Positions 1 through 7,770 of a stretch of DNA of 10,972 bases are shown here, in pieces. Every line of letters begins with the position of its first letter. Position 1 is the first letter of the stretch. Source of the stretch: Holosporaceae bacterium (GTDB taxonomy: Bacteria; Pseudomonadota; Alphaproteobacteria; UBA3830); contig JAISCG010000132.1 in NCBI GenBank assembly GCA_031265715.1, positions 1-10,972 on the forward strand. The letters run 5' to 3'. The notes beneath the pieces were generated by a model. The model saw only the letters and a list, made by a program, of their open reading frames with translations, was not told where the DNA came from and did no database searches. Position numbers and translations under genes: made by a program.

Positions 1-2040
1 GCCGGTGTATAAAAGATTTCGCTGCAACATCAGATAATGAGACATGACCAACGGAATCACCACAACCGGATACTCGGATCCCTGGGATTTATGAATCGAA
101 ACGGCGTAGGCGAAAGCCAGCTCATCCAGTTTCGCATACTCGTAATTAACGTCATTTCCGTCGATGTTAACCGTAACAATCTGATTTTCGGAATCAATGT
201 AGGAAATAAATCCGATATCGCCGTTGAAAACGTTTTTATCGTAATTGTTGCGAATTTGCATCACTTTATCTCCGACGCGATAGCGACGCCCGCCGCGCAC
301 TATCTCAAAACCGCCCGGATTCAGGGCGTCCTGCAACGATTCGTTCATTCTGAGAGTGCCGACAATGCCGCGATTCATGGGAGTCAGCACCTGAATATCT
401 TTGACGGGATCATAGCCGAATTTTTTCGGAATCCGCTCCTTTACCATGAGCAATATTTTATCCAAAACTCTTTCCTGATCGTCCTCATTCAAAAAATAAA
501 AATCGGTGGCGTTTTCGTTATCGACGACGGGATATTTGCCGTTGATAATTCTGTGCGCATTTACGATAATTCGGGAGGTCTGCGCCTGGCGAAAAATTTC
601 GTCCAGCTCCACAACTTTGAAAGCCTCGGACTCGATGATATTTTTCAGGACGGTTCCGGCTCCCACCGACGGCAACTGGTTTATGTCCCCCACGAGAATC
701 AAAGTGGCAGATTGGGGAATTGCTCTGATAAAGCTGTGCATAAGCAGGGCGTCAATCATGGAAGCCTCATCCAAAATTATCAGATCGCAGGCCGCCGGAT
801 TGTCTTCATTGCGCTTGAATTTTCCGTTTACAGGGTCAAATTCCAACATTCGATGGATGGTTTTCGCCTCTCGCCCCGTCGCTTCACTCATGCGCTTTGC
901 CGCTCGTCCGGTCGGAGCCGCCAGAAGAATTCTGTCTGTTACCGGCGAAAAAATTTCCAATATCGCCTTTGTGATGGTCGTTTTTCCGGTACCCGGACCT
1001 CCGGTAATCACCAAAACCTTGTTTTCCACGGCCGCTTTTATTGCTTCCGTCTGTTTTTTCGCCGGGGTAATCGACATTTTTTTCTGCACATATTCGAGGG
1101 CGGCATCCGAACGCATTTCCTTCACGCTTCTTTCGGAATCCCGCATGCGCCTCAGCAATTTTGCCGTCTGAACCTCCGCCAGATGGTAATTCGGAAGAAA
1201 AATACGAGAATCCTCCGACACGATTCTACTTCCGGCTATCAGTGATTCCATCGCCGTTTCCAAAACGGGCTCGTCCGTTTGAAGTATTGTTTTCGCCTCG
1301 GAAATCAGAGCGTCATGCGGATAATACACGTGCCCTCTATCCGTAATTTCGTTGAGCACAAACATAATGCCTGCCTCCGCTCTCATTGGCGATTGCGGAT
1401 CAAATCCCAGTTTTTCGGCAATTTTATCCGCGGTTAGAAAACCTATGCCCCGAATGTCATGCGCCAACCGATAGGGATTTTCCTTCAAGATTGCAACGGA
1501 TTCTCTGCCGTACTTTTTATAAATTCTGCCGGCGTAGGCGGAGGATACCCCGTAATCCTGCAGAAAAACCATGACGGATCGAATTTCTTTTTGCTCGGTC
1601 CAGGCTTTTGCAATCATTTTCATTCGGTGCCGACCGATTCCCTCAACTTCCGACAGTTTCTCAACGGATTCTTCGATGACATCCAGCGTTTTTTCTCCGA
1701 ATTTTTTAACAATTCGCTTGGCCGTTACCGGACCGATTCCCGGAATCAGCCCGGATCCCAGATATTTTTCTATGCCGTAGACAGACGCGGGAACGGAACA
1801 GGAGTAAGAGGCAATTTTGAATTGTTTGCCGAATTTTGGATGAATGTGCCACTCCCCGGACATGTTCAAAATCTCCCCGGGAGTCGGAGACAGAATATTT
1901 CCGATTATCGTAACCGGATCGACGTATCCTTTTACTTTTACTCTGGCCACGACGTAGCCGGTTTCCTCATTTTCGTAGGTAATGCGTTCCAGCTGCCCGA
2001 CCAATTTTACCAAATTTTCCGTTTCTTTTTTCAAAACCAT
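1..2040 (-). CDS. recD2: RecD2/YrrC-like ATP-dependent 5'-3' DNA helicase (C-terminus cut by window edge)
   Basis: Superfamily 1B DNA helicase of the RecD2 type, which acts alone in DNA repair and replication rather than as a RecBCD subunit. Reading the minus strand from 2040 gives 680 codons without a stop up to the window edge. An N-terminal OB-like region (KLVGQLERITYENEETGY, about residues 12-30) precedes a helix-hairpin-helix region (about 90-200, IPGIGPVTAKRI), both typical of RecD2 and absent from RecBCD RecD. Walker A GGPGTGKTT is at about 347-355, the Walker B/motif II DEAS at about 424-427, and the C-terminal helicase motif SIHKSQGSEYP at about 648-658. The sequence stops at NLLYTG, just before the expected TRAK-like motif VI, so roughly 40-60 residues are missing. 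The ATG at 2040 lacks a clear Shine-Dalgarno, but the conserved N-terminus begins within a few residues of it. The gene is divergent from hisS. The alternative label RecD/TraA-family helicase is the same protein class. Confidence 0.95.
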   Translation of the reverse strand, partial: MVLKKETENLVKLVGQLERITYENEETGYVVARVKVKGYVDPVTIIGNILSPTPGEILNMSGEWHIHPKFGKQFKIASYSCSVPASVYGIEKYLGSGLIPGIGPVTAKRIVKKFGEKTLDVIEESVEKLSEVEGIGRHRMKMIAKAWTEQKEIRSVMVFLQDYGVSSAYAGRIYKKYGRESVAILKENPYRLAHDIRGIGFLTADKIAEKLGFDPQSPMRAEAGIMFVLNEITDRGHVYYPHDALISEAKTILQTDEPVLETAMESLIAGSRIVSEDSRIFLPNYHLAEVQTAKLLRRMRDSERSVKEMRSDAALEYVQKKMSITPAKKQTEAIKAAVENKVLVITGGPGTGKTTITKAILEIFSPVTDRILLAAPTGRAAKRMSEATGREAKTIHRMLEFDPVNGKFKRNEDNPAACDLIILDEASMIDALLMHSFIRAIPQSATLILVGDINQLPSVGAGTVLKNIIESEAFKVVELDEIFRQAQTSRIIVNAHRIINGKYPVVDNENATDFYFLNEDDQERVLDKILLMVKERIPKKFGYDPVKDIQVLTPMNRGIVGTLRMNESLQDALNPGGFEIVRGGRRYRVGDKVMQIRNNYDKNVFNGDIGFISYIDSENQIVTVNIDGNDVNYEYAKLDELAFAYAVSIHKSQGSEYPVVVIPLVMSHYLMLQRNLLYTG

Positions 2041-2183
2041 GAACCAACGTGACCGACAGATATACCGTTATTTTGTGAACACACTCTCCCCAAAGGCATT
2101 TTGCGCAAACTGTACAATTCGATGCTGCCAGGATGATCGTGGCATATTTGTTTCGTGTTTTCAAGTGGTTTACCTCAAAAATC

Positions 2184-2261
2184 TTACTATCAGTCGTATT
2201 AAATTAGGTGTTTCCTTGCAATGACGTGAGGAAACGCCCAATTAAATGAGACGGATGGTAA
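2184..2261. repeat. Palindromic intergenic repeat, element A (78 bp)
   Basis: Two 33-base arms (2184-2216 and 2229-2261) are inverted copies of each other with about six or seven non-Watson-Crick positions, around a 12-base loop. The outer ends read TTACTATCAGTC on the left and, complemented from the right, TTACCATCCGTC. The loop and right arm (TGCAATGACGTG, then AATTAAATGAGACGG) match the core of two other copies at 6657-6755 and about 7990-8054. No coding capacity is evident. It resembles REP- or MITE-type non-autonomous elements. The repeat nature is seen directly, while mobility is inference. Confidence 0.75.
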
Positions 2262-2269
2262 CCTTCTGT

Positions 2270-2299
2270 TTGTATTTTTATTGTATTTTCATGTATAGT
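2270..2299 (+). promoter_or_regulatory. Putative hisS promoter
   Basis: A TATAGT -10-like hexamer (2294-2299) lies 18 bp after a weak TTGTAT -35-like hexamer (2270-2275), 43 bp upstream of the hisS start. The AT-rich block around it (TTGTATTTTTATTG followed by ATAGT) resembles the promoter blocks of the three exported paralogs further downstream. The -10 match is good, but the -35 is poor and its register is uncertain. Confidence 0.4.
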
Positions 2300-2342
2300 G
2301 CGTAATCGGTATGGTGTACAGTTATAGAGTTGGAAACAAATT

Positions 2343-3698
2343 GTGAAGAGTGATATTTCCGGATTCCCCGAATTCCTTCCGAATGAACAAATTGCGTTCA
2401 ACAAAGTTGTCTCTCTCATCCGAGAACGTTTTGAGTTGTACGGATACGTTCCCATGGAAACCGCAGCGGTGGAGCGCGTCAGTACTTTGTTGGCCAAGGG
2501 AGACGATAATGAAATTTACGGGATTTACCGTCTCGGCGATAAAAACAGTGATAAAAAAAGTGGCGGAGAACTCGGTTTGAGATTTGATCTGACCGTTCCT
2601 CTGGCAAGATACGTCGCATCAAACTCAGCAAATATGGTATTTCCGCACAGAAGATATCAGATAGCTCCGGTTTGGAGGGGCGAGCGTCCGCAATACGGAA
2701 GATATCGGCAGTTTTATCAGTGCGATGTGGATATCATCGGAAACGGCAGTTTATCGATCGAGCACGATGCGGAAGTCATATCGTTGATAACCGATGTACT
2801 CGGCTCGTTGAATATTCCACCCTTTATCACACTGATAAATAACAGAAAAATTTTATCCGGTTTTTTAAAAACCACCGTACAGCCGGAAAAAATCACGGAT
2901 GTGGTGAAAATAATCGATAAATCTTCAAAAATTTCGCCCGAAGAATTTGACGGTTCTCTGATGGAATTGGTAGGGGCGAAAGAAAATGTTTTAAAAATCA
3001 AAAATTTTCTGGACACAGAAAAAAGGGGCAGCAATTTTGAAATATTGAGATGGTTTAAGGCATTGAGTTTCAACGAAGAATTTAACCTCGGCGTCAGTGA
3101 ATTAACAACAATTTTTCAAATTTTAAAAAAACTGGGAGTTGAGGAAAATCACCTGAAAATTTCAACCGAATTGGCCAGAGGCCTGAGTTACTACACGGGC
3201 ACCGTTTTCGAAACGGTTTTTACCGGCAATTTAGGAGAAAGCGGAAGCATTTCCGGTGGCGGCAGGTACGATAATCTCACGGAAACGTTGTCCTCGAAAC
3301 AATTTCCCGGAGTGGGCGCCACCATCGGCATATCGAGAATAGTTCCGAAACTCATCGAAAAGGGACTGCTTGCCGTGGATAAAATGACGCCGGCATTGCT
3401 TCTGGTAACCGTTCAAAATCGAGAATTCGTCGGAACTTACATAAAGATCGCAGCAAAGCTCAGAAAAATCGGAGTAAAAACTGAGGTTTACCTACAGGAT
3501 AAAAGTTTGAAAGCTCAGCTGAGCTACGCCGACAAAAAAGGACACGGTTTTGTGCTCATCGCCAACGAAATTGAGCTGCTCGAAGGGCGAGCAATTCTTC
3601 GTAATTTAAAAACGAAAGAACAATACATCATTCGCACCGAGTTCATGGGAAGAGAAGTGCTGGAATTACTGGGCATTGCTAAAAAATCTTCGACCTGA
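2343..3698 (+). CDS. hisS: Histidyl-tRNA synthetase
   Basis: Class II aminoacyl-tRNA synthetase that charges tRNA-His with histidine in the cytoplasm. The product is 451 residues, a normal length. The N-terminus has the SGFPEFLP form (about 6-13). FDLTVPLARY is at 81-90, and the motif 2 region RGERPQYGRYRQFYQCD is at about 112-128. The histidine-binding GLSYYTGTVFE is at about 280-290 and motif 3 GGGRYDNL at 305-312. A C-terminal anticodon-binding domain follows from about residue 350 (LLLVTVQNREF onward). The start is GTG at 2343. The SD is poor (a GAGTTGGAAA stretch upstream), but SGFPE must lie at the N-terminus, which supports this start. The permease gene begins 67 bp downstream with no terminator between them, so co-transcription is likely. 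Function is very secure. Confidence 0.97.
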   Translation: MKSDISGFPEFLPNEQIAFNKVVSLIRERFELYGYVPMETAAVERVSTLLAKGDDNEIYGIYRLGDKNSDKKSGGELGLRFDLTVPLARYVASNSANMVFPHRRYQIAPVWRGERPQYGRYRQFYQCDVDIIGNGSLSIEHDAEVISLITDVLGSLNIPPFITLINNRKILSGFLKTTVQPEKITDVVKIIDKSSKISPEEFDGSLMELVGAKENVLKIKNFLDTEKRGSNFEILRWFKALSFNEEFNLGVSELTTIFQILKKLGVEENHLKISTELARGLSYYTGTVFETVFTGNLGESGSISGGGRYDNLTETLSSKQFPGVGATIGISRIVPKLIEKGLLAVDKMTPALLLVTVQNREFVGTYIKIAAKLRKIGVKTEVYLQDKSLKAQLSYADKKGHGFVLIANEIELLEGRAILRNLKTKEQYIIRTEFMGREVLELLGIAKKSST

Positions 3699-3731
3699 AA
3701 GTTGTTTCTGTCAAACTTCTTTCTGTAATGC

Positions 3732-3737
3732 TATACT
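3732..3737 (+). promoter_or_regulatory. Possible -10 hexamer ahead of the permease gene
   Basis: TATACT sits 28 bp before the GTG start at 3766, in the 67-bp hisS-permease spacer. A convincing -35 at 17 bp is lacking (TGTCAA), so this may be a weak internal promoter or chance. Confidence 0.25.
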
Positions 3738-3765
3738 CCGCAAAAGTAAAACATAGGGAATCTCG

Positions 3766-5100
3766 GTGAAATTTGCATCTGTCCTGGGCGACTTTTTTAG
3801 GGTGTATCTTTGTGGCGGAATCCTCAACAGGTTCTTCATCGGTTTTACCTGCGGAATTCCGTTTCTTCTGAGACTTACAGTTTTGGATTTGTGGCTAAAG
3901 GATTGCGGAGTATCCAACACCGTCATAGGTTTTTTTACGCTGTTGCAATGGCCGTTTGCGCTGAAATTTCTCTGGGCTCCGTTTATCGAAAAAACCGATT
4001 TTCCCCTTTTATCCCGAATATTCGGACGAAGACGCGGCTGGGCCATGGCGAGTCAGTTGCTTCTGTTTTTCGGACTTCTGGGAATGTCCTCGGTCGACCC
4101 GAAAACCGGCATGGGTACTCTGATGTTTTTCGTTTCCCTCGTGGCTTTTGCGGACGGCTGTCAGGATATGGCCCTCTACGCGTACCAATTAAATAAAGCA
4201 AGCACGAAAATGTTCGGCCCCATCGCGGGAATTTTTGTTTCGGGATATAAAACCGGAATGTTTTTTTCCAAAAGTATCACTTTGTATATCGCCCATTATT
4301 TCGGATGGAATCTTGCCTACGCATCGATGGCTTTTTCAATTTTCCTGTGCACGTTTTTTATTTTGTGCATGGACGAGCCGGAAGTTACCCGAACAAATTC
4401 CGGAAAACTCATTGAAAAAATGGTTGAATCCTACGAGAAAAAAGAAAATTTTCGATTTGAATTTATTCACTTCATAAAAACGACGATTTACGAATGTCTG
4501 ATTTGTCCTTTTAAAATATTTATGAAACGAAAAGATTGGATTCAGACAATCGCCGTAATTATTCTCTACAGAGCCGGAGATCGCATGGCTCAAAAAATGG
4601 CCAAGCCGTTTTACATGGACACAGGATTTTCAAAACTTGAAATAGCAAACGTAGTGCAAATATTCGGAACAATTGCGGCACTTATCGGAGGAATTATCGG
4701 AGGATACCTGGTAAGACAATTCGGCATCAACAGAGCAATGTTCATGGCGGGAGCTGTTCACGCCGTCGGATGTTTTGCCTATGTCGTTCTTTTCTACGCC
4801 GGACACAATGTTGAAATGCTGTATCTGACCGTTTTTATTGAAAATATAACCTGCGGCGCGCTGGCAACGGTATTTATCGCATTTCTCTATAATCTGTGCA
4901 ACAGAGACTACGCAGCGACGCAGTACGCTCTGCTCTGGTCATTTTACGAACTTGGGGGGACGGTTTTTCGAACATTCTCCGGAATGATCGCAGACTTTTT
5001 GGGATGGAAAATTTTCTTTTTATCCATCCCGATTACATTTGTCCCAAGTTTGGTAATCATATACCGAATGATAAAAAAAGAGGCGCCGCACTGTCACTAA
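3766..5100 (+). CDS. AmpG-like major facilitator superfamily permease
   Basis: A 444-residue polytopic inner-membrane protein with about 12 predicted hydrophobic segments, similar in layout to AmpG, the carrier for muropeptide recycling (E. coli AmpG is somewhat longer). An opening segment of the type RFFIGFTCGIPFLLRL followed by LDLWLKD is typical of the AmpG family. A charged cytoplasmic stretch with RRRGWAM (about 86-92) follows an early helix pair, and a longer central hydrophilic loop (about 204-260, starting at DEPEV) separates the two halves. The start is GTG at 3766 with AGGGAA five bases upstream, and the first helix follows within about 15 residues. It follows hisS at short distance. 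Substrate is uncertain: intracellular alphaproteobacteria often carry AmpG-family paralogs whose cargo is unknown, so muropeptide import should not be assumed. Confidence 0.85.
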   Translation: MKFASVLGDFFRVYLCGGILNRFFIGFTCGIPFLLRLTVLDLWLKDCGVSNTVIGFFTLLQWPFALKFLWAPFIEKTDFPLLSRIFGRRRGWAMASQLLLFFGLLGMSSVDPKTGMGTLMFFVSLVAFADGCQDMALYAYQLNKASTKMFGPIAGIFVSGYKTGMFFSKSITLYIAHYFGWNLAYASMAFSIFLCTFFILCMDEPEVTRTNSGKLIEKMVESYEKKENFRFEFIHFIKTTIYECLICPFKIFMKRKDWIQTIAVIILYRAGDRMAQKMAKPFYMDTGFSKLEIANVVQIFGTIAALIGGIIGGYLVRQFGINRAMFMAGAVHAVGCFAYVVLFYAGHNVEMLYLTVFIENITCGALATVFIAFLYNLCNRDYAATQYALLWSFYELGGTVFRTFSGMIADFLGWKIFFLSIPITFVPSLVIIYRMIKKEAPHCH

Positions 5101-5114
5101 TAATACGGTGCGGC
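5085..5114 (+). terminator. Hairpin overlapping the permease stop codon
   Basis: GCCGCACTG (5085-5093) can pair with CGGTGCGGC (5106-5114), nine pairs including one G-T, around a 12-base loop that includes the stop codon TAA (5098-5100). No T-run follows directly; the first one starts near 5142. It could therefore be a weak terminator or a processing or stability structure. Confidence 0.4.
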
Positions 5115-5144
5115 TTACCGCAAAATCCAACGATTGATGAATTT

Positions 5145-5178
5145 TTTTATTGTTTTTCTCAATAAAATCGAATAGTAT
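5145..5178 (+). promoter_or_regulatory. P1 promoter with dyad
   Basis: TTGTTT (5150-5155), a 17-bp spacer and TAGTAT (5173-5178) occupy the same positions as in the P2 and P3 promoters. The -35 overlaps a dyad, TTTTATTG (5145-5152) and CAATAAAA (5160-5167). This is a degraded form of the cleaner dyad seen at P2 and P3. The predicted leader to the ATG is only about 25 nt, some 30 nt shorter than in P2 and P3. Confidence 0.6.
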
Positions 5179-5203
5179 TCCTTTGTATATAGGGGAAAAT
5201 AAA

Positions 5204-6631
5204 ATGCGCAAAAGTATTATAAAATGTTGTTGTGTGGTTTCGGTTGTTTTTGGAAGTATTTGTTTTGAGGAGTCTTCGGAAGCGATGTGGCCGATAAGAA
5301 GTATCATCTCAAGTGAGTATGAGTATGAGGACGATTGTGATGAAATAACGTCATTTAAAGAAGACTCATTTCAAGTTACACACAATTATCGTACCGGAAA
5401 GAAAGTAAAGTTGCCTCTGTCACGGGCGATTGATCCGACAGACGATTCTCCGGCTAATCGCGCTGACGTGCAGAAGTGGGTACGCGTCCTCATTGATAAA
5501 AAATTTGTGTATAGAAAAGTAATATCACCTGTCAAACGTTCGGGGATTTTGACTTTTGTATCGGAAGGTTGGACATTATCATATAAAAAAGACCCGTCGG
5601 ATTCGGATCGTCTGTTATGCGAAAATTGGACACGTATATTATTCGAGGATGAAGTAGATGTTTTTACGCTTTTGGAAGGCAGTAATTCTGTTACAGGCTT
5701 ATACGAAAAATATAGAAGCGATCTGAGTATTAATCAAGTCATAAGATATTTACTTAGCTTACGACCGGATAGCAATGAGTTGAGGGCGCTATCATGGTTG
5801 GTAGAAAACTTATTACCAATACTAATACAAGACTCAGCGGCAAATGGAGAGGCGTTAGCTCTACATGCCTCTATGGTATGCCTGAGAATGCTGTCAGATC
5901 CAAGTGAAAACGTCGAAAGTACTTTTTTGGAACTGGTAAATGCGAATTACGTTACAACTCTTTCGAATGGAAGAAGAATTGCAAGGAGTATACTATGGGC
6001 GGACGCTGCTCTGAAAGGTAATGAAAGTGCCCCCCAGAACCTAGGCTTCACGAATATTATTGTCGATCCACGGCAATTCTCGGAAGACATAAGATTTCTC
6101 GAAATAGCGGATGTGATTGACGCTCATCCTCATAGAGGATGGATTTCCGTATCTGCTGCAATAGATCTGACAGACGCAGTTGCCCGAGACCCTATTGCTG
6201 CCAGAGTGTGGGAAATAAATCAACATGATCCCAAGATTTTTAATATGCTGCTGCGCGAGCCGTCTTTGGTCTCCCTGACGGCGCTGGCAAGGACGATGCT
6301 TGCGACGGATTGTACTGATCCGATTGATTTGATGCTGGTTTTTCAGGATGCAGAATATGATCTTCATATGGAATTTGAAGATACCGTAAACTTCTGGATA
6401 AATATATCAGACTCCTCGGCAAATAAAACTGCTCTCACGATTTTGAAACTGGTGAACGAACTGTTAAATGGCAAATTATCTTTCCAGGAGATATGCGAGA
6501 TGACCACAGACCTGGCAAACGGACGGAAAAGCTTCACGGATATTCAGAAAGAGTTACCAATAATTTTGCCTCAGCCTACTATTGACGACTTTTCGACTCG
6601 GTTTGCGCACTTGAGTGGGTTGATGGAGTAA
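5204..6631 (+). CDS. P1: exported helical protein of a three-member paralog family, function unknown
   Basis: The product is 475 residues and I do not recognise the family. Residues 1-27 form a Sec-type signal peptide: basic MRKSIIK, a hydrophobic core rich in Cys and Val (CCCVVSVVFGSICF), and a probable cut after SSEA (27). The cysteine at 20 is not in a good lipobox. The mature part is mostly predicted helix. It shares with P3 an N-terminal module (about 50-190, including DSDRLLCENW and RPDSNELRALSWLVENLLP) and with P2 and P3 a C-terminal module (about 195-460) containing AAIDLTDAVARDP, QHDPKIF and ANGRKSFTDI. I chose the ATG at 5204 because AGGGG lies at 5191-5195 and MRKSIIK is common to all three; an in-frame ATG at 5150 lies inside the promoter. 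Likely a periplasmic, surface or secreted protein. Role in host interaction is a guess only. Confidence 0.85.
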   Translation: MRKSIIKCCCVVSVVFGSICFEESSEAMWPIRSIISSEYEYEDDCDEITSFKEDSFQVTHNYRTGKKVKLPLSRAIDPTDDSPANRADVQKWVRVLIDKKFVYRKVISPVKRSGILTFVSEGWTLSYKKDPSDSDRLLCENWTRILFEDEVDVFTLLEGSNSVTGLYEKYRSDLSINQVIRYLLSLRPDSNELRALSWLVENLLPILIQDSAANGEALALHASMVCLRMLSDPSENVESTFLELVNANYVTTLSNGRRIARSILWADAALKGNESAPQNLGFTNIIVDPRQFSEDIRFLEIADVIDAHPHRGWISVSAAIDLTDAVARDPIAARVWEINQHDPKIFNMLLREPSLVSLTALARTMLATDCTDPIDLMLVFQDAEYDLHMEFEDTVNFWINISDSSANKTALTILKLVNELLNGKLSFQEICEMTTDLANGRKSFTDIQKELPIILPQPTIDDFSTRFAHLSGLME

Positions 6632-6656
6632 AAAACGGCGCGACTTGCTCCTGTCG

Positions 6657-6755
6657 ACTTACCACCCGTCGCCTTTAAATCTCCGGACCGCTTCGTCGCT
6701 TCGTTTCTCGCAGTGACGGGGTGGAACGATCAATTAAATGAGACGGGTGATAAGT
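6657..6755. repeat. Palindromic intergenic repeat, element B (about 99 bp)
   Basis: Terminal inverted repeats ACTTACCACCCGTC (6657-6670) and GACGGGTGATAAGT (6742-6755) differ at one base. The match continues imperfectly inward through TTTAAA on both sides. The core contains CTCCGGACCGCTTCGTCGC and CTCGCAGTGACGGGG, which is the GCGAAGCGA-type intergenic repeat style I recall from intracellular bacteria. It lies between P1 and the P2 promoter. Copies or partial copies occur at 2184-2261 and about 7990-8054. No transposase is present, so it would be non-autonomous. Confidence 0.7.
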
Positions 6756-6767
6756 TTTTTTTGCATT

Positions 6768-6801
6768 TTTTATTGACTTCGTCAATAAAACATAATAGTA
6801 T
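6768..6801 (+). promoter_or_regulatory. P2 promoter with perfect dyad
   Basis: TTGACT (6773-6778), a 17-bp spacer and TAGTAT (6796-6801) form a good sigma70-type promoter. The -35 sits inside a perfect dyad, TTTTATTGAC (6768-6777), loop TTC, GTCAATAAAA (6781-6790). The dyad could be an operator, or it could be a hairpin that ends upstream transcription. AGGAGG at 6843-6848 is a strong ribosome binding site nine bases before the P2 ATG. Confidence 0.65.
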
Positions 6802-6857
6802 CTCGCTGTCTTTGGTTTTTGGGTTTGATTATTTCATAATATAGGAGGAAAATAAAA

Positions 6858-7769
6858 ATGCGAAAAAGTATTATAAAATGTTGTTGTGTAGTTTCGGTTG
6901 TTTTGGGAGGTATTTGTTTTGAGGAGTCTTCGGAAGCAATGTTGCATGACGGTTCCACACTTGATGCCGCCAGGAGATGCCAGGAGATGCTGTCAGATCC
7001 GAATGAAACTGCTAGAAGTGCTTTTCTGAGTCTGGCAAACAATGTATACATTGGAAACATCAAGAAAGGGATACAGGTCGCAATGGTCATACTACGGGAG
7101 AAGGCCAGACTGGATAATATACCGGCGAATATGGAGATATTCGATATTATGTACGAAAATCCTGTACTCATTCTAGATCCACCGGAGGGCACGACAACGG
7201 AATACGAAAACGAATCAGGAGAATTCGTTATCGAATCAACAGAATGCAGGGAATATTCGGAAAATACGAAATTTTTCACAATGATGTATCTGCTTAAGGA
7301 TTCCGGGATTTCCCTATCCGCTGCGATAGATCTGGCCAATAAGGCTGCCCAAGACCCTTTTGTCTTCAGGGTGTGGCAAGCAAATCAAAAAAATCCTCAG
7401 TTTGGTCTTATTAGAATGATGACACTGGCAAAGACGATGATTGCGACGGACTGTACTAACCCGAATGCTTTGGCGCCGGTTTTTGAATCTGCTTGTGGTA
7501 ATCTTGGTATGAGATTCGGAACCGCTGTGGAACTTTGGAGAGATATATCGGACTCCAAACCGGTTAAAGATTCTCTTGCGATTCTGGAGGCGGTAAACGG
7601 TCTGATGGAAGATGGATTAGTTCCTAAAAAAATATACGAAGTGGCTACAGATCTGGCAAGTGGGCGAAAGAGCTTCGAAGTTATTCGTGGAGAGTTGTCT
7701 TGGATTTTTAGTCAGAAAACCTTTGATAATCTTTGGGAACATCTTAACCAAAAAGGAATAGTGTTGTAG
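6858..7769 (+). CDS. P2: shortened exported paralog lacking the N-terminal module
   Basis: The product is 303 residues and belongs to the same family as P1 and P3. The signal peptide (1-27, MRKSIIK, CCCVVSVVLGGICF, SSEA) is nearly identical to theirs. After about ten residues the sequence enters the family at CQEMLSDPNETARSAF, which aligns with CLRMLSDPSENVESTF in P1 (about residues 225-240). Some 160-190 residues, including the whole DSDRLL module, are therefore missing. The rest follows the family: LSAAIDLANKAAQDP, TLAKTMIATDCTNP and SGRKSFEVI. A central stretch (about 95-140, acidic, TTEYENESGEF) differs from the others. A tandem CAGGAGATGC (6971-6990) lies exactly at the point where homology resumes and may mark the deletion joint. 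It still has an intact promoter, RBS and signal peptide, so it is probably expressed. Function unknown. Confidence 0.82.
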   Translation: MRKSIIKCCCVVSVVLGGICFEESSEAMLHDGSTLDAARRCQEMLSDPNETARSAFLSLANNVYIGNIKKGIQVAMVILREKARLDNIPANMEIFDIMYENPVLILDPPEGTTTEYENESGEFVIESTECREYSENTKFFTMMYLLKDSGISLSAAIDLANKAAQDPFVFRVWQANQKNPQFGLIRMMTLAKTMIATDCTNPNALAPVFESACGNLGMRFGTAVELWRDISDSKPVKDSLAILEAVNGLMEDGLVPKKIYEVATDLASGRKSFEVIRGELSWIFSQKTFDNLWEHLNQKGIVL

Positions 7770-7770
7770 A

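Larger units (their letters stand above)
2041..2342. other. Intergenic region between recD2 and hisS
   Basis: This is the 302-bp divergent spacer. The half near recD2 (about 2041-2183) shows no convincing gene, RNA fold or strong promoter match. The middle (2184-2261) is a near-perfect palindrome, listed separately. The last part (about 2262-2342) is AT-rich and carries the putative hisS promoter. No T-box-like antiterminator or tRNA-binding motif that would suggest tRNA-responsive control of hisS was seen. Confidence 0.7.

Noticed and set aside
37..1245. Long plus-strand open frames across 37-2052
   Set aside because: They lie opposite RecD2, whose minus-strand frame has all helicase motifs. 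The plus-strand translations show no domain and are low-complexity antisense products.
2041..2342. T-box or other tRNA-sensing leader for hisS
   Set aside because: The only strong fold is the palindromic element shared with unrelated loci. No T-box sequence was seen, and such leaders are not expected in this type of bacterium.
5150..5203. Earlier in-frame ATG for P1 giving 18 more residues
   Set aside because: It falls inside the -35/-10 region conserved with P2 and P3, and would put a polar stretch before the signal peptide. The ATG at 5204 has the RBS and the shared MRKSIIK start.
5225..5266. Lipoprotein signal in the paralog leaders (several cysteines)
   Set aside because: Residues before Cys20 (GSI or GGI) do not fit a lipobox, and the CCC run sits at the start of the hydrophobic core. 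An ordinary signal peptidase I cut after SSEA is more likely, though not certain.
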